NCBI GenBank assembly: GCA_964017235.1
Contig: OZ024932.1
Location: 81,781,451 to 81,845,450, forward strand
Length of the DNA stretch: 64,000 bases
Source: Sabellastarte sp. h YS-2021
Taxonomy: Eukaryota > Annelida > Polychaeta > Sabellida > Sabellidae
Direction: 5' to 3'
The notes below the pieces were generated by a model. It was given only the letters and a program-made list of their open reading frames with translations, was not told the origin of the DNA and made no database searches. The position numbers and the translations under genes are program-made. This document shows, one piece after another, positions 33,761 to 43,900 of the stretch; positions within the stretch are counted from its first letter, which is position 1, and the number at the start of each line of letters is the position of its first letter.

Positions 33761-36316
33761 ATATTGCGGACTGTTGTGAAACACCTGGTTGCTTGACTGC
33801 TTGAGTAGATTTGGAGATGCAGGCAACTGAAGTGGAATTTCCACTGATAGATGGACCAGATCCCAGAACCAGGGCATGCCCGACCAGCCCGGGGCTATCA
33901 GGATTAGGAGGCAGTTGTACTGGTGGACCTTTTGTATTACTTTTGGAAGTAGAGCTGTTGGAGGGTAAGCATAGGCTACAAGGCTTGACCAGCTTATGTT
34001 TAGAGCATCTATGTTCCATGCGTTTTGATCTGGAACTGGAGAGACGTATAGTGGCAACTTGTGGTTTAGACAAGTGGCAAACAGATCCACCTGAGGTGTG
34101 AACCACTTTGTGCAAATTCTTTTGAACACCTCAGGGTGTAGTGACCACTCCATTGACTGAATTTGAGTTGATCTGGACAGGGAGTCCGCGATCACATTTA
34201 GGCACCCTGGAATGTGTCTGGCATGTAGAGATATTTTGAATCGATGACACCAGCTCATGATTCTCCATAGAAGGGCACACATCTCTACAGAGTGAGTCCC
34301 GCCCTGTTTGTTGATGTAGGCTACTACCGTTGAGTTGTCCGTGGCAACCAGGACTGTTTGATTTTGGCATTGAAGCCTGAAGTGTTTTAGGGCCAAGAAC
34401 ACTGCCTTTAGTTCTAAAACGTTTATGTGCAATGATTTTTCTAGATCTGACCACAGTCCTTTGATAGAATCTTGATTTAAGTGAGCGCCCCAACCTACGT
34501 TTGAGGCGTCTGTAAACACTTGAACGTTGTGTTCTTGGGGGTGGAGATCTGCACCTTTAAGAACATTTTGTGGATTCTGCCACCAGTCCAGATGAGTTAT
34601 TATGGAGTCTGACCAGGGAAGGAGCTTGTCCAACGACTGAGGAAATGTCCAGTTCTCCTTGAGATGCCACTGAAAAGGTCTCATGTGAAGGCGGCCTTCT
34701 GGGACCATTTTTTTGGTTGATGCTAGCAACCCAATGAGTGACATCAAATGTCTTGCAGTCAGGGCAGACTGGTTGGTTATCCTGAGGATTAATGCCTGCA
34801 GTTTTTGCCACCTCTCCCGAGTGGGCTTTACAAGGGCTGAGTTTAAATGGTATTCGTATCCCACAAAAGAGAATACTTGAGTTGGAATCAACTCCGATTT
34901 GACCTGATTTATCATCCAACCTAGAGATTCGGTTAGGTCTACCACCACTTTTGTGTTGTGAGATGACTCCTCCAGAGATTGAGCCCTGATCAGCCAATCG
35001 TCCAAATATTGGTGTATCCTTATGCCCCGTGATAAGGCCATGAGTTTTACCTCTTTTACTATCATGGTGAATACTTGAGGAGCTGGGGCTAGCCCGAATG
35101 GAAGAGAGGTGAACTGATAGATCTGAGACCTGTGTGCAAATTGCAGGTATTTTTGGGATCTTGGGTGAATTGAAATATGGAGGTAGGCGTCTTGTAGGTC
35201 TATTGATGTCACCCATTCCCCCGTATTCAAGGATGTTCTTATTGATTCTGGGGTCTCCATCTTGAATCTTTCTATCCTCAGGAATTGATTTAGCCTGCTT
35301 AAGTCTATGACTGGTCTCCATTTTAGATGTGGCTTTGCGATTAGAAACAGGTGACTGTAAAAACCAAGAGACTCTGTGTTTCGTACTTTTTCCATCACAT
35401 GTTTGTGCAGGAGATACTGGATACAGGAGGCTAGAACTTGGTCTTTTTGTTGATTTTTGTATTCTGATATGATCAGTGGATGTCTGGTTAGTTTGGGCTT
35501 GAGGTGAAATGGAAGCACATAACCATTCGTAATAATGTTTAAGACGGAGCTTGAACAATTTTCTTCTACCCAGGGTCTCCTGAACTGCATGAGACGGCCT
35601 CCAACTGGTGGGTCTCTATGTGAGTCATTGTTTTGAGGGGTTTCCACGACCCCTGCCCCTGCGATGGGGTCTGAACTGGCCCTTGCTACCTCTGCTACTG
35701 AAACTACCTCTGCTTGAAGAGGCTGAACTACCAGGAGTAGATTGTCCATAGGGTCGTTTCTGAAACATCCTCTGCCTCTCTGAGGGCCCTGAAAGGGCTG
35801 ATTTTGGTAGGGTCTGAAGGTCTGACCTTGAGACTTGGAAGAACCCTTTTTTAGAAGGAACTCCTCGCCCTCTTGAACCAGCTGAGAGTGAAACAAAGGA
35901 GAGGGGAGGAAGGGGGAATTGCGTAGCTCTTGTCTTCTGGTTTCCCCCAAATCTGGGTGAAGATTTGTCATTTCAGCATCTCGCCTCATGAGACCTGCAT
36001 AGACCATGACATGTAAGTTTTGGCGTAACATATGGGTCATGGCCTTGCTTTGGCATGCTAGTGCCCTTTGTTGGATCTGGATTCTCTTGTCCCAGATATC
36101 CATATAGTCTCTGGTTGTATCATAGGCATTTTTGATGGCCCTCTCAGGGTCGGCTCCCTTTAGGATCTGATGTTTGGCTTTTTTAATAGTGGACTTGATG
36201 CTGTCCTGACAGCGATCCATAACACTACTGCACTCTGAAATTGTGTGGTTAAACACTGCTGAAAAATTGAGTGTAGATGTTTTGTCTGGCTTGATGTTCA
36301 AGCTCTTTGGCCACAT
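33578..36316 (-). CDS. DIRS C polyprotein: gag end, RT, RNase H
   Basis: A 912-codon open frame, the longest in the window. Residues about 1-200 are the gag C-terminal half (TLNFSAVFNH, FLLKKGSSK), fused in frame to RT: WRPVIDLSRLNQFL, WVTSIDLQDAYLHI, SLPFGLAPAPQVF and [10 protein letters not shown] (about residues 340-470). RNase H follows with [42 protein letters not shown] and [17 protein letters not shown], keeping all four acidic positions, then the [14 protein letters not shown]...APGWSGMPWFWDL tail. In E gag and RT lie in different frames, so the fusion here probably reflects a compensating frame change near 35750. Enzymatically plausible, but the element's recombinase is dead. Confidence 0.85.
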   Translation of the reverse strand: MWPKSLNIKPDKTSTLNFSAVFNHTISECSSVMDRCQDSIKSTIKKAKHQILKGADPERAIKNAYDTTRDYMDIWDKRIQIQQRALACQSKAMTHMLRQNLHVMVYAGLMRRDAEMTNLHPDLGETRRQELRNSPFLPSPLFHSQLVQEGEEFLLKKGSSKSQGQTFRPYQNQPFQGPQRGRGCFRNDPMDNLLLVVQPLQAEVVSVAEVARASSDPIAGAGVVETPQNNDSHRDPPVGGRLMQFRRPWVEENCSSSVLNIITNGYVLPFHLKPKLTRHPLIISEYKNQQKDQVLASCIQYLLHKHVMEKVRNTESLGFYSHLFLIAKPHLKWRPVIDLSRLNQFLRIERFKMETPESIRTSLNTGEWVTSIDLQDAYLHISIHPRSQKYLQFAHRSQIYQFTSLPFGLAPAPQVFTMIVKEVKLMALSRGIRIHQYLDDWLIRAQSLEESSHNTKVVVDLTESLGWMINQVKSELIPTQVFSFVGYEYHLNSALVKPTRERWQKLQALILRITNQSALTARHLMSLIGLLASTKKMVPEGRLHMRPFQWHLKENWTFPQSLDKLLPWSDSIITHLDWWQNPQNVLKGADLHPQEHNVQVFTDASNVGWGAHLNQDSIKGLWSDLEKSLHINVLELKAVFLALKHFRLQCQNQTVLVATDNSTVVAYINKQGGTHSVEMCALLWRIMSWCHRFKISLHARHIPGCLNVIADSLSRSTQIQSMEWSLHPEVFKRICTKWFTPQVDLFATCLNHKLPLYVSPVPDQNAWNIDALNISWSSLVAYAYPPTALLPKVIQKVHQYNCLLILIAPGWSGMPWFWDLVHLSVEIPLQLPASPNLLKQSSNQVFHNSPQYLNLHAWCLGVSNSKNKVSLLKWQRELLPLKGHQQDLFTKKSGPFLKNGAEKIWWMSPNLL

Positions 36317-37772
36317 GAAGGGGTGCCCTTACCCTGGGAGCCGCTTGAGGTCTGGGGGAAATGCAAATATTTCCAAACTTTCTGTTTAGTTCCTGCATTA
36401 TTTCCTCAAAACATGGGTCCACCATTTTGTAATACTTTCTTGTGGCTTGAGGAGGTTTAGGGAATTTTCCCTCTGTGAGATTTAACTTTTGAAAATCTTG
36501 TTCCCACTTTGTTAGTTCCTCCTTTAAAGCTGGATTAGCAGGTAAAAAGGTGGAAGGACCCTTTGGTCTGGCTTCCTGTTTTTCTTGTTCCTCATTAAGA
36601 CCCATAATCAAATTTGACACTGGCATTGTATGTTTTGGGTCAGGAATACCCAGCACCTGTCTGAAGGTTTCTATGTCTTCAGTGTATTGTGATGGTAAGT
36701 CACTTAGGTCCACCTCCCGAGAATAAATTGGGTCAGGGGGCAATTCCCGCCTGACTTCATGAGACCTCCTTCTTTCTTTGTCCAACTCCCTCACATCCCT
36801 ATATACAATAGTGGAAGCCATTTATTTTGATTTTTCCTGATCTCTATCACTGGAGATATTCCCTTGCTTAGGGGAAGGTCTGCCCGATTTTTTGGATTTG
36901 GAATGGTGATGGGATGCCTCAGATGAGGAGCTGACATAATGGGAGGACTTGTATTTAGATTTGTCTTTATGTTTCTTACCTTTTCAACTGATTTAGCTCT
37001 GGGAGGCTCAATTTCTGGGTCTGAGGAAATATCCGAGTATTGGGCCCGTAATCTGGGAGGCAACTCTGGGCCTTCCTGGGTTGTGGTAGTGTCCATGGGT
37101 TCATGGCTGGGAACTTGCTGATACTGAGGTCTGGGAGGGCTAGGAGCTGAGCTCGGACCCGGTTTTGAATGTGACTTACTCTGGTCCCCCTGTGGGGAGC
37201 TGGGGTCCTGGGATGTTTAGATACAGTCACTGTGGCAGCGAGTTTGTTAAAGGCGTCCATCATAGAACGTTGAAAAGAACCCATTTGTTCTTGGAACTGA
37301 TCACCCAGGGATTTTTCTATCCTATAGTACCTGGGGTCTCGGGTACATGCTGGGGAGTTCTTAAAGAAAGGTTATCTAGTCCCAGTACTCGGGCTCTGGG
37401 ATCTCCCAGTATGTCATTGCTGGGTTTGGGTGGGGATTGATAAATGCTTTGAGCTGCCTGTTCGAGCTCTTGCTGGGAACCTTCAAAAATATCACCCTGA
37501 TCCGGCTCTCCCAGGAGTTCGGATTCATCTTTGGAGACGTTGGATACCCCAGCCTTATCTTTTTTAACATACCGCTTTCTATTTATAATTTTTTGCTTTT
37601 GTTCTTCAGTAAACGAAGCACACACCATACATTTTCCCTTGCCAGTAACACAATAGTCGTCGCCTTTAGATGATTCCCTACAGGTAGGGCAGTAGTTGTG
37701 CAAATCCCAAGGATTGCAAAAATGACGACATTTAAGGGCTCTGGACCTATTGCCAGCACTAGCGGTAGACAT
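36249..37772 (-). pseudogene. DIRS C gag, frameshifted
   Basis: N-terminus MSTASAGNRSRALKC with the Cys/His cluster CRHFC, NYCPTC, KGDDYCVTG and CMVCASF, then EEQ and a basic segment. Frame changes near 37318 and 37000, and a stop near 36840, separate it from the part with YSREVDLSDLPSQYTEDIE and DFQKLNLTEGKF. More diverged from A/B/E than those are from one another. Confidence 0.8.
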
Positions 37773-37974
37773 ATTGCAGGATTATACTAGGGCGATAACA
37801 GAGTGATATCCGATTTTTAACTTCAATAATGCTGTTCTGCACACAAAAACGTACTGAAACATTCACTGTGCATATATATATAAAACTACATGGAATCTGA
37901 TGAGAAACACTGAATATTTCACTGTTGAAAAACAAAAAATGTCTTTGAAAAATATACATGATCTTTCCAATATG

Positions 37975-38149
37975 GCGGCCAACAAGAAGAAGGACGTACT
38001 GCGCATGCTCACTCACTGGGTCACCAGAGGCTGGGTACTAATACTCGGACGGTCATTAGAACTCATTTTTCGAGAGTTGGCCGTGTCGGGTGCGGCGACC
38101 CGAGATAAGCATTGAGTCCCAGATGGTAAGCTATTGGAGCGTAATAAAA
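37975..38149 (-). repeat. 5'-side inverted terminal repeat of DIRS C
   Basis: GGCCAACAAGAAGAAGGACG, ATACTCGGACGGTCATTAG, GAGATAAGCATTGAGTCCC and GATGGTAAGCTATTGGAGCG, complementary to 31890-32075. Confidence 0.85.
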
Positions 38150-38874
38150 TGGAACCTTTCTATTGTACTCAATGAGCTCACAAAAGCACCCTTTGAGCCT
38201 ATGAAAGACACAGACCTCAAACATCTTACTCTTAAAACTGCTTTCCTGCTAGCTTTGGCCTCCGGCAAACGCCGCAGCGAAATCCATGCCTGGGTTGCAA
38301 ACAAAGTATCTAATCTAGGCCAATGGGAAAAGGTTGCCTTGTTCCCTTCTTCTGACTTTATAGCCAAAATCCAACTAGCAAGAGAAGGTTCCCAAAGTGT
38401 GTCTCCGGTGACTATTCCTGCTTTGACTACCATTGTAGATAGACAATTCAAAGAAGACAGGACCTTGTGTCCGGTGCGGGCCCTGAGGTACTATTTGGAT
38501 CAAACCAAAGACTTGAGAGGGTCTCGATCCCTCCTTTTCATCTCCTTCAAGAAAGGACAAACCTCAGACCCGCTACTCTCTTCTTGGTTGAAACAAACCA
38601 TTCTACTTTGTTATAAACAAGCAGACCAACAAGCCTTGGACCTGGTCCAAGTTAAAGCACATGACATTAGGGCCTTTGTGGCCTCTAAGGCCTTTTACAG
38701 TGGGGTATCGGTGGACCAAATCATGCAAGCCTGTCACTGGAAAGCTCACAACACTTTTACAAATTTTTACCTAAAAGACCTTACTTGGTCAGACAACGAC
38801 AACAATATGTATCTGGGTCCAGTAGTGGCGGCACAACAAGTCCTAGACCCTTCCCCTCAGACCAGTTATCCTCG

Positions 38875-38904
38875 GAAAGAAAAGAAGGGGGTGGGGGGTG
38901 GGGG
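38875..38904 (+). promoter_or_regulatory. Purine tract (PPT-like) of DIRS B
   Basis: AAAGAAAAGAAGGGGGTGGG and further G, at the end of the recombinase frame. Confidence 0.4.
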
Positions 38905-39226
38905 CACATCTGCTACAACCAAGTCTTCAGGAGTGTAATCCCAGGGTCTAGGTATAGGTTTACCTCGCAGGATGTTATGGGTAAGGTCTTTTTATTATCA
39001 GTATATATAGTGTATTATGTATTAAGGACTTATCAAGGTTGTCATTAATCTCATGTTAGGTGGCAAAAATTATGAAAAGTCCAACCCTAGGGCTGGTTTT
39101 CTATCGTGGATTGGCCCTAAGGGCCTTACTCTTCGTAAGTGAGCATGGCTGTACTTTTCTCCTACAATCAAAAACATCCAGACAGTTTTTTAGCACTATC
39201 ACTCATTCAATTCAGGTTTTTGGCTC

Positions 39227-39263
39227 TTTACAGGCCCAGTCTTCGGGATTGGGGCACTGTAAA
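39227..39263 (+). promoter_or_regulatory. Conserved 3' hairpin of DIRS B
   Basis: TTTACAG pairs with CTGTAAA, same position and loop as in A and E. Confidence 0.5.
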
Positions 39264-39369
39264 TGGGACTCAGACTGGTATTTCTAAACTTCATTCTAAT
39301 CTATTCATTCAAAATCTAAGAAAAATAATTAACATATCTTCCAGTCTCAGCTGTAATCCCTCCACCGAG

Positions 39370-39490
39370 CGGTTGGATTCAGCATTCAGTCCAACATGGT
39401 AAGCTATTGTAGCGCAATAAAATTGAAAATTTTGATTACATAAATGTAGCTTTTATAAGCTACAAGCTTACCATGTGGGACTGAGGAGAG
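39370..39490 (+). repeat. Internal complementary region of DIRS B
   Basis: CAGCATTCAGTCCAACATGG, GTAGCGCAATAAAA, then TTGAAAATTTTGATTACATA and GCTTACCATGTGGGACTGAG: both outer ends joined back to back. Confidence 0.8.
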
Positions 39491-39539
39491 TCCCACCCTC
39501 TCTCCCCGCTGTATTACAGCTGAGGGGTATGGTTAAAAT

Positions 39540-39690
39540 TGCAACGAGAACGTAGGAAGAGATCTCGTAGAGTTCCACGAGAGGACAACCTGAGGCTACA
39601 GCCAACTATAAATGTCTATTTTTCTTAGATGTCCAGGCCGGGCCTGCGGCCATCCGAGAACAGCATTCAGTCCCACATGGTAAGCTTTTA
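39540..39690 (+). repeat. Right inverted terminal repeat of DIRS B
   Basis: Inverted copy of 28030-28190, ending GCGGCCATCCGAGAACAGC and CAGTCCCACATGGTAAGC. Confidence 0.85.
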
Positions 39691-39927
39691 TAGGTAAGAT
39701 ACAGATCTACTACTTAATCAGTTTCAGTACAAGATTTTACAATGTATATGTTACGTCTGGAATTTGCAACATGCAGCCTTTGTGAGACTAAAACATGTTC
39801 AGAAAAGCCAGATATAGAAGTGGAAATCTAATAGGTCCTAACTAAGCCAAGTGGATTTAAAAAGGCCATTATGATGAAACACAGGGCAGGTGAAAAAGGT
39901 CTGATAAATGCGATAGTGATAAAACAA
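39691..39927. other. Spacer, nothing seen
   Basis: Non-coding sequence between DIRS B and the palindromic element. Confidence 0.4.
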
Positions 39928-40712
39928 AATTTATTATCCATCGCAAGCTTTATTTGACCTGTATATGGGAATATATGGAGCAGGATGATTTTTCAGTAAT
40001 AAATTAGTAACCATGTAACCTACAAATATGTATTATTTACCATTAGAAAGGTCTTTTTATAGCACTTCTGCTGAGAAATCACAAGTTAAAGTTTGAGGTT
40101 TTATATTCACTGGTGCCCCTGTATATATGAAAGTCTTTTTGAAGTTCTCTCTTTAAATATGAATTTATTTAAGTCATTAAACAAAGTGGTGGATAATAAA
40201 AGTAAAACATTCCTCATTGGACATACCGTAAATGACCTATTTACTGCATCCGCCCTTGTAACCGCACCCTGTCTCTTTTTCCCGATGACAGTCAACAATA
40301 TCCACATATTTTTTATATATTGTACGTATTTTTACTTAATAAATTGACAATTTTGCCATGTATTTTGCGTTTGTTTATATCTACCGCCATATTTACAGGA
40401 AGTGGGTATCTTTAGTAGATTCTAAATGTCGGAACACCGTTATTCTTACTGGATTGACCTATACTTCATCCTGGAAATTGTTTCATGATGGGTGCGCTAA
40501 AAGGGGAATTGTTTCCCAACAAATATTGAACAAAAATAGTCTTTCCTTAGTGCACTGTGCGCTAAATAGGTCATTCACAGTATACAGAAAAAATATATCA
40601 CTCATGAAGATTAACAATATAATACTTGTGCTGTGCACTCGTATAATATTGTCATCTTCATTTGTGATATATTTTTTCTGTATATATCATTCAGGAAGTT
40701 TTCCTATTATAT
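39928..40712 (-). mobile_element. Palindromic non-autonomous element, copy 2, carrying a nested MITE
   Basis: Same family as 734-1262 but inverted: TTTATTATCCA at 39928, CATTAGAAAGGT near 40042, GGTTTTATATTCA, GTGGTGGATAATAAAAGTAA near 40187, then the palindrome around TACAGAAAAAATATATCA and its complement. The palindrome is split by 40226-40580. Confidence 0.6.
40226..40580. mobile_element. 355-bp MITE with TA target duplication
   Basis: Ends CCGTAAATGACCTATTTA and its imperfect complement TAAATAGGTCATTCACAG. Removing it and one TA restores GGACATATACAGAAA, as in the uninterrupted copy near 755. A TA duplication suggests Tc1/mariner-like mobilisation. Short open frames inside have no motif. 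Confidence 0.75.
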
Positions 40713-40721
40713 CTCCAATTC

Positions 40722-40727
40722 TTTATT
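40722..40727 (-). terminator. Candidate poly(A) signal of the - strand gene
   Basis: AATAAA on the - strand about 130 bases after the stop at 40856, just outside the palindromic element. Confidence 0.45.
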
Positions 40728-40855
40728 AAACACGACTTAACTAGCAAATAAAATAAAGAAAATATGTACTGATTGAATTACTACAAATCTTCCAATCAGT
40801 AAACGTAAGAAAATTTCAGCAATCAAAGTACATTAAATTTTTCTCCCTGGATCAC

Positions 40856-40972
40856 CTACTCCTCTGTTAGGTCATTTGGCACGGTGTTACCCTGTGAGAG
40901 TCCAGCAACAAATTTTGCTTCAGAATAGAGCTTCTCTCTTTCTTGACTAGTTGAAGACTGGGATATAAAATT
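40856..40972 (-). CDS. Unrecognised gene, exon 7 (last)
   Basis: Acceptor TTTTCTTAG; NFISQSSTSQ, EREKLYSEAKFVAGLSQ, then TAG at 40858-40856. Phase 0 entry. Confidence 0.8.
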   Translation of the reverse strand, partial: NFISQSSTSQEREKLYSEAKFVAGLSQGNTVPNDLTEE

Positions 40973-43900
40973 CTAAGAAAAAAACGGGGAAAATGTGTAA
41001 GCAAATAAATACTGGAAAATTACAATGACTTTTAAAGCCACTGAATTGATAGATGATAATCAATCAATACATGTGCACTGTTCTGTAAGGAGCTTTCTGA
41101 TGTGCCATTTTTTTGTCCCTCCCCATAAACAAAGCATGTTAGAATAGCTGTCATTAGAACTCGCTCTGCCTTCCTTTACACAGTAGTTAAAGCTTTCATC
41201 TCATGCATCACAATTAATCAAAATTTCAGACCACATTGAAAACAGACTTGCTTGCAAGTCTCTTCTTTGCGTTTTTTTTTTCAGACAATGAATGAGTGCA
41301 TTTTTCTAACAGTCTGAATTTTAAGCTCTCCCCAGAATTTCCCTCCAGAAGAAAATGTACAAAGAGAATCATAGTGCACTAAGGCAGGACATTGCACCAG
41401 GGGCCGTATTCTTCAACAAAACTTATAGACTGTTTCTAACTTGGATTCTAAGTTTTTCTCGAGCTTTTACTAACTTAGATCAAAATGGTATTCATCAACA
41501 TTCATAATTCTTAGGTCACCGTAGACCTCTACTTAGATTTCAACTTATCTGCAGAGGTACCTTAGAGGATAGGATGTTTTTAGAATATGCAATTATTGCA
41601 GGGAATCTTGTGTTTTATTGATATTAAACTATGAAAAAATATTAAAAGTAGCATTTTCCCTAAAGAAAATGAACATTTTCACCATTTTTAGCAAAACAAT
41701 GATTCAGTAAAAAACAAAGACACTTTATGTAATAATTGTTGTGGAATAAGACTCTTCGTAACTTAGATATACTGGTTTCCAGGTTTGCAGTTAGAGAACA
41801 ATATATAGGGAGTTTTCTTGACTTACAATATAAGTAATATTTAACAAAATGGAGGTTGATGAATATGAAATCTACGTAATACTTTGGTAGGTAGAAAACC
41901 ATTCCTAACTTGGATCTAAGGTGACCTTAGCAAAGTATTGTTGAAGAATATACTCCCAGGTCTACACTGAAAATAAACTTGCGCCAGTTTATAAGTGAAT
42001 AATGCATTCTTTAATGTCATTACCTATGATGTATGAGGACATTATGACTTAATGTGAGATTAATTTGGGGTTTAAATTATCTTGGAACACTCTGCATATA
42101 CCACAATGATAGCTGTAGGGATGGTAGAAAGCAGTGTATTGAAACAATTGGGCACTGGTAACCAACTAAAAACTTCAGGCCTGCAAAGTAATCAAACCCA
42201 AGAGTTGGGAGGTAAGGGACCAGTGTGTTACCCAACAGGCAGCAACAATAAAAAGACCATTATACATGTGTAATATACAAAATAGTAAAAAAACTGCACC
42301 TTTTACTATTATCCAGCAACTTACAATTGAAGTTCTGGTTTGTATTAAGTTGAAATGACTGAAATATAAAGCACTAAAACTACTACACAGTAAATTGCAT
42401 ATATAAAAGGGTGTAAGTTTCATTCAGGTATAAATGGAACTAATTGTAAGGCTGCAACAGTAAATATAATATTTATTGTTGGTACAAGCTAGGCTTAACC
42501 ATTAAATAGAACTAAATGCTATGGAAACTGGAGCTTCTACTATTATCATTACTATAGTTCACTAAAAATGTACCAGTAAATGTACATTTATAGCATGTGC
42601 ATTAGACATTAACTACTTTCTATTCCTGTAAACTAGGGCCGCTATACACCAACATGCATGAAAAAGTGAAGATCATTTCAAATTTGAGCAGAAAAAAAAC
42701 AAAAAAAACATTTGATCAGATTTTTGAATCAGCTCAGGTTTGCATTTAAAATGCATACAATTAAATTTTGGATTGAGTTTGGAATTTGATCCATGACTTT
42801 TGTAGATTAACATTTGGATCAAGATGGCTCCAAAATGACCAACAGAAAATATTTTGAGGATGAAGATGAATGTCTAAATGAGCCTAATATATAACCCTGA
42901 AATGAGTCCTGTACCTGAGTATTGGCTGCCTGAGACTGTGTACAGCTATACATCAGCTCCACTGAAGTCACTGGTGTACTGTGTGTATCTTGTGGATTAG
43001 CCTCCAGAACTGCAAAATCCGACAAAAATACATCAAAACACAAGATGAAATCCATTAAGCCCTATCAGGCTTTGCTTTAAATTATACAAAGTGGTGGACC
43101 CTTCAGCGGATGCGAAGGTCAAAGTGCTTAATTTTTAAATACATTAGATTCTAAGGAAATATTACAGCCAAGTGTACCAGAAAAACATAGGTTCATGGAT
43201 GAAAAAAAATGTTGTTTTAACCAGTTTGTCTCAGCAGGGCATGGGTTTTAATAGCATGAACCAGTGGATAATGATAATTACATGTAGTAAGCCTTTCCAC
43301 TATATTAGTACAATAATGTGATTTTGTAGGGCATAAAAGGTTTTTACAGATAGCGTATTTTTACTGTTAAAACCCTTCTAAAAAGATTGCTTAAAAAAGC
43401 TGAATGCAAAAAAAAAAAAAAAATAAAAATAAACTGTCCTGCTGGGAATCGAACCCCAACCTCACAATTAAAACATTGAGCACTTTACACTCACGGCCAC
43501 AGAGTTTCAGAAACGCGGAACCTGTAAAATGTTATTTATTCCTTCATCAGTAATGCACTCATTCAAAACATTCACTTTCTAATGATTTTTTTTTCATTTC
43601 TTAACTTTAACTCATACCATTTGTACTCATACCATTGTAAAAATGCTTGCTTTTAAACTCTTGATTCTCCTTTTTATTTGATCAAAATCCATCAAATAAT
43701 AAGGGAGATATAGCATTTTGAAAATTTCAAGTGGGAACAAACCATTTGTAAACAAACTTACGAGACACATAAAACCATGCATTAATATTATTATTCCCAA
43801 AATAGCGGGCGGATAATGAAAGAACCTGTGCAAATATGGTTGGTGTTTTATGGACCTTTAAAAAACCATTAATGAACTAGGGAATGCCTGCCTATCTAAT

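Larger units (their letters stand above)
31867..38149 (-). mobile_element. DIRS-type retrotransposon, copy C, nested in B
   Basis: 6283 bases with both terminal repeats and an internal complementary region. Plus-strand left edge TTGAAAATTTTAATTAAATG, right edge GGAGCGTAATAAAA. Its terminal repeats differ from those of A/B/E (GCTTACCATCTGGGACT, GACCGTCCGAGTAT), so it is a sister subfamily. No target duplication beyond a shared A run, as expected for recombinase-driven insertion. Coding frames, on the - strand: gag 37772-36249, RT-RH 36316-33578, recombinase about 33760-32512. Confidence 0.9.
31500..38938 (+). pseudogene. DIRS B tyrosine recombinase, interrupted by copy C
   Basis: The N-terminal half is 31500-31866 and the C-terminal half 38150-38938; the two halves join in frame at the AAA and TGG codons on either side of C. 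Catalytic positions are all present: Arg in SGKRRSE, HDIRAF, CHWKAH and the Tyr in FYLKDL. Apart from the insertion and a small loss after SFKKGQTSD it is the best-preserved recombinase here. Confidence 0.85.
28023..39690 (+). mobile_element. DIRS-type retrotransposon, copy B, split by copy C
   Basis: B occupies 28023-31866 and 38150-39690; copy C sits between. B starts TTTTATTGCACTAC plus GCTTACCATGTGGGACT and ends with the complementary CAGTCCCACATGGTAAGCTT. Its 5' UTR and gag front have been replaced by a 180-base terminal repeat of the D lineage (28241-28420). RT, RNase H and recombinase motifs are all present. The extreme right end is shorter than in C and may be truncated. Confidence 0.9.

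Noticed and set aside
40093..40729. 84- and 123-codon frames
   Set aside because: They span the palindromic element and its nested MITE; no motif.
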